Shown in pieces: positions 55,955 to 64,000 of a stretch of 64,000 nucleotides of DNA (positions are counted from its first letter, which is position 1; every line of letters starts with the position of its first letter). The DNA is from Spirodela intermedia (Eukaryota; Streptophyta; Magnoliopsida; Alismatales; Araceae), in NCBI GenBank assembly GCA_902729315.2, contig LR746270.1, positions 4,776,221 through 4,840,220 of the forward strand, given 5' to 3'. The notes beneath the pieces were generated by a model. It worked only from the letters and a program-made list of their open reading frames with translations, did not search any database and was not told where the DNA came from. A program made the translations under genes and the position numbers.

Positions 55955-58900
55955 CAATACCTTGGCATACAGCTTAACATAACGGGCGAATTCAGAGTCC
56001 TCCATGAGGGCCTTGTCGGTGGGGAGCTTGAGAAGGCCCTCGTTGTCTGCCTGTATCAGCTCCCTGGAACACAAGACCCAACAATCCGAACAAGCTTTTT
56101 CTTCTTATTATTATTTTTTTCTACCTCTTTCGGCAGAGATCCAGGAAAGTCAAAGAAACTGAAGATGATGACTGCTCTTACACGAAGTAGGAATTGTCAA
56201 ACTTGAGAGGCTCCCTAGTCCACGGGCCATCGAAGCCGGACCTCTCCGGGTGCGCCCTTCCCTGTTGAAGCGAAACCAAAAGCATCAACACCCGGTTCAA
56301 GTCTCAGAGAGCAAAAGATTCAAAATCTGTTGCTGCTACCTACCAGTGTGTGACCACCGGACAGAGCCACGATGTCCTTGTCCGATAGACCCATCCTATA
56401 AAAGATATCCCTCAGATGTGCAGCACCTATAACCAGGGACGAGTTCAACAAGGTTAAGTAGTAGTCAGTAGTCGTGCCCAGTCTGACATGAGGAGGGACT
56501 GAAACGTCGAAGAGGGAGGGTGGATATGGAGAGCCGGGCTTGGTGATCTGACCATACTCTCTAGTTAAGAGGAAATATAATATAAAATATGCATATTTCT
56601 GGCGCTTTCAATGAGATGGAGAGGAAACCTTGTTTAGCATCAGGGAGGCGTCCTTCTCTAGGGGATACAGAGGAATCCTGACGGACAAAAAGGAACCAAA
56701 CATCAGCACACTCATCGACGGAAACACTGATTGGTTGAAGAAAGAATGGCGTTTCCTACCCTTCGGCCGGGAACAAAGTCAATGGTCGGTCCTCCTGTAA
56801 CCTCGACTGCAACAACTCCAGCAAGCTGGTATACCAATCCATGTCAATTAGGTTAGATAACAGCAACCGTCTCGTGAAATGGATTTATAAAGCAGTCCGT
56901 TCATCGGCAATAACCAAATAAAATAATTCATACATTCAATAGTTGGCCTATCGATTTCAGAATGGCAGAGTCTGTGATGTGTGTACAGAGCATGTACCAC
57001 ACAAACGTATGTGTACATGCTCCTCCGGAGCTTATTAATGGCATTAATTTGCGTCCATGTATCAAAAAGTGTACGGAAAGATAAATAGACAAAAGGTCCA
57101 CCCCCATCTTTGCTTTGTATGTAGATAGGCCAACTATCCCCCCCCTTTCATGGTCCGACAGAAGAATTGGAGCAGAAAAAATTTTAAATTCTTAATTCAG
57201 ACAAAAAGGCATTTACAACAGGGAAAATAATCGAAAATGCCCGATTATATCATCACCTGATAAAGGTCCGCATATGTGATCCTTGGATGTTTAACCTTCA
57301 CAGTCTCTGGTAACAGGGGAGAAAAAGAGCATGTCAGAAATCGAATAATTTTATACACGATTTAGTCTACAGTAACAATCTAGAACGTTCCATGCTTCAA
57401 AGGGCTCAAGAACGTCATTAGAAAGCAAACACTTTAAGTATTTCAATAAGCAATTAGAAGAACGAATTACGAGAACAATCTAACCTTCCAAGGAAATAAA
57501 GTAATTGACACCATCCATCGCAAAAAACATGCCGAAAATATAAAATATTTATGCGAATTGGTCCTTCAGATTACTCGTAGAAGGTCAGGTATTAGCCATG
57601 ATAAGAAAGCTCGACTGAAGAAGACCGTGAAGTGAAGGAAAGAGAAGTCGAATGGAATCATTATCACCGAAGGGTGGGATAAAGAAACGTACACAATCTA
57701 TCTGATCTTTGTAATCTTGAGGCATATATAGCAACAGGATGGAAACCCATATCATTATAAATTCTGCAGTCTAATTCCTGGTATCTTACTTTTTCATATT
57801 TCAAATTACAATATAATCAAAGAAGTAAGAGGTCTCATTTTCTCTTACATTCCAAAACTCTGACATAAATCAACACAAAAATGGTATAGAAGCTTCAGCC
57901 AGCCATAGCACATGGCAGAAATTCTAAATCCACTGATGAATTTTAACGAAAGCAAAACCAGAAAAAAAAACCCTAGAACTGAAAAAAAATAATCATAAAT
58001 AATTAAAAAAACAATTTATCTTACATTTTCTTTGACATGCTGGAGACAAACACTGCAAATGATATGGCAGAGAAGGATAATGCAGTGAATCACTAAAAGG
58101 TATAGTTTAAGACGATCCAAGAGTTGATAAATATGGATACTAGCTCACCACAAAGATCTATAGCTATCTTTAATCCAGCATTTGCACCATGTTTGTACTC
58201 TTCCTCGTGCCTAATGGAACCATTTGGACCACCTGTCTTTGTGTTCACATCATAAGTACCAGCATCATGCCAACTGCAAGGGAAAAGTAGTATAAACAAA
58301 TGCTGCATTGAGGTGGAAAAAAAAATAGCTTCAATATGCAAAGAAATATAATACAAAAAACCACTATAATTTTTTTTAAAAAGTGATAATGGTAAAAGAA
58401 AATTGCAAGTATCTTCATTGTGACTTCTTATGTATGAAATTTCATTCTGAAACTATAGAAAACTGTAATATGAACACATGAACCAAATATTTGTACCTAA
58501 TACTAGTAGAGGAATTGAGAAAGCCCAATCTTCTCAATCAACAACAACTCACCATATAATGCCAAGCATATCCATCATCATCATATAAAAAAAATGATGC
58601 ATTGAGGTGGTAATGCAATACGCGAAGAAATGTAATACAAAAAACACGAATTTTTTTTTTAGAATAAAATTTGCACCTATCTTCATTGTCAACCAAATAT
58701 TGTGTCATCTAAACCAGATGTTGCACAAGAGCTAATCCTTTACAAGGTGGCCATAATTGACAAGAAAAAATGTTTTTGAATGATAAACAGCACGTAAGAG
58801 GAGACTTAATGTAGAGACAACACAATCATTAGTGTGCTGATAAGTTGAGAGAACAGAGAATTCAAACGACTACTGATTATGGAGAGATCAAGCCATGCAA

Positions 58901-59710
58901 AATGTATAACTCTAGCAAATAATTTCTCAGTTTAGGAACAAAGTTAGCAGTGATGCTAACAGCAAGAAAGCATTGAGAATACTTCTCAGTTGGGAACTCC
59001 TCTCCAGACAACAACAGACATGGTCTGGAACCACGGTCTAGCGATGCCCCAACGTACGGATATAAGATATCAAGAGATCGATCAAACAAATAAAAGTGGG
59101 ACCAATATTCTGTAATGCAGTAAGCTGTCCTCCGAACTCTATGAGCTTTTTATCACATCGGAGAAAAATTACCAACCATGGATAGAAATCATCATACTCC
59201 CCGTCCCTCATCGTAGCAACCGAACAACGAAACCGAGTCTTCTAGCAATAGAAGCAGGAGAAACTAATAGAATTCTCTCAGGATGCAACCAGCGGTTCCA
59301 CGAGCATAACCACGAAACGGAGCATAAGGCATAAAGAACTCATGGAAAGAGACTGACGGAGACCTAAAAATATATAACAATAGGGAGAATTATATCAAAT
59401 GATCGGACTCGACACGGACTGTCGACAACATTCCAGCAGGAGGATATCCAATTGATTCAGAAGAAAAAGGCAGGTGGAAACAATTGGAAGCGCAAAAAAC
59501 AGCGAGTGAGTGCCCCAAATCTGCATCCGTTAAGGGGAAAAGAATACACACAAGCAGAAGACACGAAGAGATACGCAAAACGAAATTCCACACTCACGCG
59601 AGGCGAAGCATGATTGGGGCGCAATTCTTGCTTGCGATGAGGGCGCGGAGCTCCCTGCGGACCTTGTCGATCTCCCTGAGATACGCCGCATCCACCACTG
59701 GAGCCGCCAT
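55678..59710 (-). CDS. APX3: Membrane-anchored (peroxisomal type) ascorbate peroxidase
   Basis: Nine minus-strand exons: 59598–59710, 58149–58273, 57257–57306, 56760–56825, 56629–56677, 56344–56426, 56182–56261, 55961–56063 and 55678–55875. All are in phase, giving 288 residues. Class I haem-peroxidase residues are present: distal Arg36, Trp39 and His40 in RLAWHDAG, proximal His160 in LSGGHTLGRAH, Trp176 in DGPW, and Arg169, the likely ascorbate contact. The C-terminus has a single membrane helix ([20 protein letters not shown]) followed by the basic tail EVSRRK, the signature of APX3-type tail-anchored isoforms of peroxisome and ER membranes. The enzyme reduces H2O2 with ascorbate. The intron 55876–55960 contains an AG microsatellite of about 20 repeats. 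Introns 1 and 2 are long and AT-rich, and one holds a tandem duplication. Confidence 0.96.
55909..55951. repeat. AG microsatellite inside the last APX intron
   Basis: About 20 uninterrupted AG units within an 85-bp intron, taking up roughly half of it. On the transcribed (minus) strand it reads as CT and so extends the polypyrimidine tract. Confidence 0.95.
58301..58695. repeat. Diverged direct repeat in the first APX intron
   Basis: Two copies (about 58301–58425 and 58588–58695) share TGCATTGAGGTGG, then AAGAAAT.TAATACAAAAAAC, a T-rich run, and TATCTTCATTGT, with substitutions and small gaps. Confidence 0.65.
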
Positions 59711-60909
59711 GGAACCGAGGGCACCTGAACCGCAGCTTGTGAACAGAGCCCAGATGGAAGAGATAGGGCGAGAGTGAGGGTAGGGGCCGGAATATGTATA
59801 TGTATCGTGAAGAAACAGCACGTGGCACTTTCTTATTGGATCCCATGGAACGACCCATCTCTCAGGCACGACTCTCAATGACATTATAACCGTCCAAGCC
59901 ATAGATCCCACAGGGGACACCTCACATGAACCGTGCGATTCTTACGACGCAGATCGAGGACGATCTTTATTCACCTGCTGCGGGTTTTCCTCTAGAATAT
60001 CGGTGACGTCATCGCCCGCCGTTTCGTCTCCGGCGCCGGCCGAATCCTGCACTCTAGAGCAGTATACGCATAGTACTTTCCCAGAGGGTTATTGACAAGT
60101 AAATAATTATTTGGGGGTTTTTCTTCAAGTATTCCCCTTCAACGGCCATCCGAGATTTCAAAAAACTCCACGGCAGGGAGGGAGAGAGAGAGGTAGAGGA
60201 GAGAGATTTCCTAAAATGCTCCCTGCAGCTTCCACTAGCGCGCTCCCCCAGAAAAGCCGAGGAGGCCTCTGACTCATGGAAGAAATGACATGTATACCCT
60301 TTTAGTATCACGAAACGCTCGAGGGGCACGTCAGGGGCGCCGCAAATTAAGGCCCGCCACGTTGCACTCTTCCGCGCCAGGCTACCGTTAGAATGTGAAA
60401 TATGACTACAATACCCCTAATATCTTCTCAAATTGGGGTCATGAAGCGTCGTGGTCGGGATCCAGACGGACTGTTATTAATAGGGTGATCAGTGGCTTTT
60501 GGGTCATTTATTATTTGGAGGGAAGGTGGTCTTCGCTAGGCGACAAATAGATGAGCTCTCTGCCCGACACCAGCCGTGCTAGTAGTGCATCTCAGAACTG
60601 TTTCCTCTCTCGTCTCAGAGCACCGTATCCTTGAGAGAGCTGCGGCGAGCCCCAGTTTAGAGAGGGAAGGGAGCAAGAGAGAGAGAGAGAGAGAGGAGGA
60701 GCTTGAAGAAGGGAATGGGCGTTGTTGGGAGAGAAGAGAGGGGGAGGGTTCTCCCTGCTGTGGGGAATCGGAGAGGCGGCGGTGGTGGGGAGCAAGCTTG
60801 AGCAGGAGAAAGGGAGGGTTTGTTCGATCTTTTCTCCATCGAGTAGAAGAGACTGGTTGAGAGCGAGACAGAGGGAGGGAGGAGGAGAGAGAGAGAGAGA
60901 GAGAGAGAG
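59711..60909. other. Divergent promoter region between APX and the DUF632 gene
   Basis: On the APX side there is a TATA-like ACATATACATATT (about 59793–59805, minus strand) and a CACGTGG G-box (about 59819–59825). A GA run at about 60182–60205 and others at 60671–60695 and 60885–60909 precede the DUF632 start. No gene is seen. Confidence 0.5.
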
Positions 60910-63046
60910 ATGGGGTGTTGCCAGTCGAGAATGGAGCTGGAGGAGACCCTGTCAAGATGCAAGGCACGGCGGCGCTACATGAAGCAGCTGGTGAAGGGGA
61001 GGCAGGCCTTCGCCGTCGCCCACTTCCTGTACCTCCGCTCCCTCCGCTCTACCGGCGCAGCGCTCCTCCAGTTTGCCAATGCCGAGTCTCCCGTGCGCCA
61101 CCACTTGCCGCCCATGGCCCCCTCGCCGCCACCCACCCCGCCGCCGCCGCAACAGTCCAAAGCTCCACCATCGCCGCCGCCGCCGCCCCAGATGAGTCCG
61201 TGCTCCGACAACTGGACTTCAGCCACAGCTTCGCCGCTCCTCCACCCGCCGCCGCCGCCACCGCCGCCGCCGAGCTCCTCTAGCTGGGATTTTTGGGACC
61301 CCTTCCTCCCTTCTTCTCGGTCCGTTGCAGAGGAGTGGGAGGAGGCCACCACCACCACTACCACCACCACGACGGTCTCCGAAGCGGCGCCGGCGAACGC
61401 TGCCCCACCACCGTCTTCGGTGGTCGGTGGGTTCTCCATCTCCGAGGACTCGGCCAGTGAGCTCGCCTTGGTGGTCTCCAGGAACAAGAAGAGCCTGTCG
61501 GAGATTGTGAAGGAGCTCGACGATTATTTTCTCAAGGCGGCGGACGCCGGCAACCGGGTCTCCGCCTTCCTGGAGGCCCCCACCTGCGGTTTCTCCTCCG
61601 ATCAAGGACTGACGGGCAAGACCCTCTTCTTCGTCTTCCTCCTTTTACCAGCTGGATTAATTAACCCTAGTTCGATCTGCAGGCAGAATTTGCAGCTACG
61701 GCAGGAGTCTGAGCCCACTGCGGTGGCCGTGGGGATGGAGCTCGAAGGCGAACCAGTTCGGCGGCTTCGAGCGGCTGGGGGAGGCGTCCATGGCGAAGAG
61801 GGACGCCGCCCTCTTCGGTGGCGACTTCATGAGCCACCGCTCCACCGTGGAGAAGCTCTACGCGTGGGAGAAGAAGCTCTACCTCGAAGTGAAGGTAAGC
61901 ACCACTCCCCCCTCCCCCCACCGCGATCCGCCATTATTTCTAGTTTTTTAGAGGGAGCTCACTCAGTGGGGGCTATGGCGGCAGAACGCGGAGAGATTGA
62001 AGGAGGAGCACGAGAAGAAGGTGGGGCTGCTGAGGAGGCAGGAGGCGAGGGGGGCGGACTACTTTAAGGTGGAGAAGACGAGGAAGGAGATCGAGAGGCT
62101 CGAGTCCAGACTGACCGTCGCCTCCCAGGCCATGGAGACCACCTCGTTGGAGATCGTCCGGGTCAGGGAGGCTGAGCTCTTCCCTCAGCTCATCGAGCTC
62201 CTCAACCGGTCGGCGCCTCCCTCTCTCTCTCTCTCTCGCTCTTTCTCCTCTGTCCTCTCTCTCTCGCTTGCTCTGGATCTAATCCAGTCTCTTACGGGGG
62301 GCAGATTGAGGGCTATGTGGAGGAGCATGTACGAGTGTCACCAGGTGCAGACCCACATAGTCCAGCAGCTGGAGTACCTCAATGACGGCGGCGGCGGCGG
62401 CGGCGGCGGCGTCGCTGACCCGACGTCGGAGCTGCACCGGCAGTCGACGCTGCAGCTGGAGCTTGAGGTGCAGCGGTGGCATTCGTCGTTCTGTGAGCTG
62501 GTCGAGTCGCAGAGGGACTATATCCACTCGCTGGCCGGCTGGCTGCGGCTCTCTCTCTTCGGCGGCGGCGCCGGGAAGCCCCACCACCACCACCACCACA
62601 TCACGGCGGAGATCTACTCGCTGCTGGAGGAGTGGCAGCTGGCGCTGGACAGGGTCCCTGACAAGGTGGCCTCGGAGGGGATCAAGAGCTTCCTCACCGT
62701 CGTCCACGCCGTCGTGCTTCAGCAGGAGGAGGAGCACCGCCAGCGGCGCCGCTCGGAAGCCGCCGGCCGGGCGCTGGAGAAGGCTGCTGCGGAGCTGATG
62801 AGGTCCTCGCCAGCGCCGGCGAGGGAGGGGAAGGTAGCGGCGGCGAGGGCCAGAGCGGAAGAGGAGAAGACCAAGTGGGAGAAGTCCGCAGGGATAACCA
62901 GGGCAATGACGCTGAACAGCCTCCAGACCGGGTTCCCCAACGTCTTCCAGGCCATGACCGGCTTCTCCGGCGTCTGCACGCAGGCTTTTGAGTCTGTCTA
63001 CGGCCATCGCCGGAGCCCCCGCGAGCTCAAGATGCTTCTCCCTTGA
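60910..63046 (+). CDS. DUF630/DUF632 protein, predicted N-myristoylated
   Basis: Four exons, 60910–61615, 61683–61894, 61985–62208 and 62305–63046, give 627 residues. The N-terminus MGCCQSRMELEETLSRCKARR is the DUF630 signature and has a myristoylation/palmitoylation-type MGCC. A Pro-rich, Ser/Thr-rich middle follows. DUF632 (about 190 to the end) shows ISEDSASELALVV, SLSEIVKELDDYFLKAADAG, the STVEKLYAWEKKLYLEVK block, a long coiled coil and LRAMWRSMYECHQVQ. Related proteins (such as rice RLB and Arabidopsis NRG2) act in leaf development and nitrate signalling, but the molecular function is unclear. Intron 1 has a GC donor (after 61615); using it restores TGRICSYGRSLSPL in frame. Homopolymers of Pro, Thr, Gly and His are coded by triplet runs. 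A GA tract ends directly at the start codon. Confidence 0.92.
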
Positions 63047-63392
63047 GAGAAGAAGAAGCTCTCTCTCTCTCTCTCTCTGTACAGACACCTCCGATTTGCT
63101 AATTAATTAATACACAGTGAGGGTGGGCCGGTGGTGGATTTGCATTCTTCTTCGTCATCTGAAACTCAACCCAACCAGGATACGAACAGAAGAGGTGCCA
63201 TTAACAATCAAAAGAAGCAAACTCACGAGTAGAAGAAGAATATGTACAGGGATCCGCCCGGCCGCTGACTATTGCGCGGTCAACGAAGCAATCTGAGGAT
63301 ATCCCTGCATAAACAAGAAAGTCGAAGAACGAACGGACGAGCAAACCCCTCCCCGGCGGCGGCGTGGAGAAGAACAGAAGCGGAACTCCATC
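63047..63392. other. Convergent 3' spacer
   Basis: 346 bp between the DUF632 stop and the synaptotagmin stop. A CT run lies at about 63059–63077 just after the DUF632 stop. No gene is seen. Confidence 0.5.
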
Positions 63393-64000
63393 CTACGACG
63401 TCCTCCATTGGAGCTCGATCTGGAGGCGGCCGTTCCGGGAGTCGATCAGATGGTACCTCTCGTTGATCCGCCGGTTGTTGACCACGTCCCCCACGTTGAC
63501 GTCGATGTACCCGAGCGTTTCCTGGTTGACCGAGAAAGAAACAAAGAAGAAGGAAACAAAGTCGCACCAGTTGACTTAAAAACGCATCCACCCTCGGAGT
63601 TTTGCGACAAGAAGAAGAAGAAGGAGAAGGAAGAAGAAGAAGCCGATGCCTGTTCTTACCTTGGAGTGTATGCCGATGCTCGGGGGCCGGCTGACCACTT
63701 CCACGTGGATTCTGTCATTCACGGGCGGCTCCTCGCACATGAATGTGAACTCCTCCTCCCACCTCGGATCCCTGTTCTTCTTAACGTGCTGCGTCCACAT
63801 TTCAGGTGGATCGGTCAATCAAGAAAGCCCAATAAATGAGGGGGAGAAAAGTCAACTAGAAGAATCCGTCACCTTGGTCTTCTTCTCCTCCCCCCTGAAG
63901 AGGAGGCGGACGAAGGGGTTGGTGTGGTGTTTGCCCTCGAGGTCCTGGGCTTCGTGGACGATCACCACGAGGAGGCCGCCGGTGGAGGGAGTGCCCTCGG
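63393..64000 (-). CDS. Plant synaptotagmin (SYT1/2 type), C-terminal C2 domain, 5' part off the right edge
   Basis: Three minus-strand exons are visible: 63873–64000 (entering from outside the window), 63660–63788 and 63393–63521, all in phase. They encode the second C2 domain: GGLLVVIVHEAQDLEGKHHTNPFVRL, then KNRDPRWEEEFTFMCEEPP and IHVEVVSRP, then ETLGYIDVNVGDVVNNRRI and YHLIDSRNGRLQIELQWRTS before the stop. Plant synaptotagmins tether ER to plasma membrane through an SMP lipid-binding domain and two C2 domains; the SMP part would lie to the right. The wording of the last exon is very close to what I recall of Arabidopsis SYT1. Confidence 0.92.

Noticed and set aside
1-64000. tRNA genes, CRISPR arrays or bacterial-type operons
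   Set aside because: No tRNA-like A/B box pair with a folding arm was found by eye, and regular spaced repeats of CRISPR type are absent; the DNA is plant nuclear.

Overview
The window is a stretch of nuclear genome from a flowering plant. The evidence is intron-split genes with GT–AG borders, plant-only families (TOC GTPase, AHK1-type histidine kinase, DUF630/632, R2R3-MYB, EXPP1), a decayed Ty1/copia retrotransposon and abundant GA/CT microsatellites. Several genes have very GC-rich third codon positions (EXPP1, MYB, MS5/TDM1-like, DUF632, the sensor exon of the kinase) while others are ordinary. That bimodality suggests a monocot, probably not a grass, but the species cannot be fixed from sequence alone.

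Layout, left to right. A BRE/BABAM2 (BRCC45) gene runs on the minus strand and leaves the window at the left edge (53–4339). A GPI-anchor-like EXPP1 gene is at 4911–5714 (+). A TOC132/120-type chloroplast import receptor is at 7136–10720 (−). FIONA1/METTL16 U6 snRNA m6A methyltransferase has eight exons over 12465–15990 (+). A small plastid J-protein is at 16648–17187 (+). An uncharacterised acidic nuclear-type protein is at 17612–18460 (−), with a palindromic mitotic-type (MSA-like) element in its promoter. A TFIIS-N protein with repeated DLN motifs is at 19646–21874 (−). A 5.8-kb divergent spacer with GC-rich and GA-rich tracts follows.

The AHK1-type osmosensing hybrid histidine kinase occupies 13 exons over 27658–38418 (+). 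A decayed copia element with a diverged LTR pair lies at about 39593–44446. Proteasome subunit alpha type-7 (three exons, one 4.2-kb intron) is at 45151–50151 (+). A subgroup-4 R2R3-MYB repressor is at 51160–51928 (−). An MS5/TDM1-like TPR protein is at 53685–55386 (+). A membrane-anchored peroxisomal-type ascorbate peroxidase has nine exons over 55678–59710 (−). A myristoylated DUF630/DUF632 protein is at 60910–63046 (+). The last exons of a plant synaptotagmin are at 63393–64000 (−), running off the right edge.

These are unrelated housekeeping, signalling and regulatory genes. I see no operon-like or biosynthetic cluster and no clear new multi-gene system. The most interesting leads are the uncharacterised acidic protein with its palindromic promoter, the TFIIS-N protein carrying many EAR-like motifs, and three introns whose donor sites are not the expected GT. 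Exon borders were derived by hand from reading frame, splice dinucleotides and recall of family sequences; no alignment or expression data were available.
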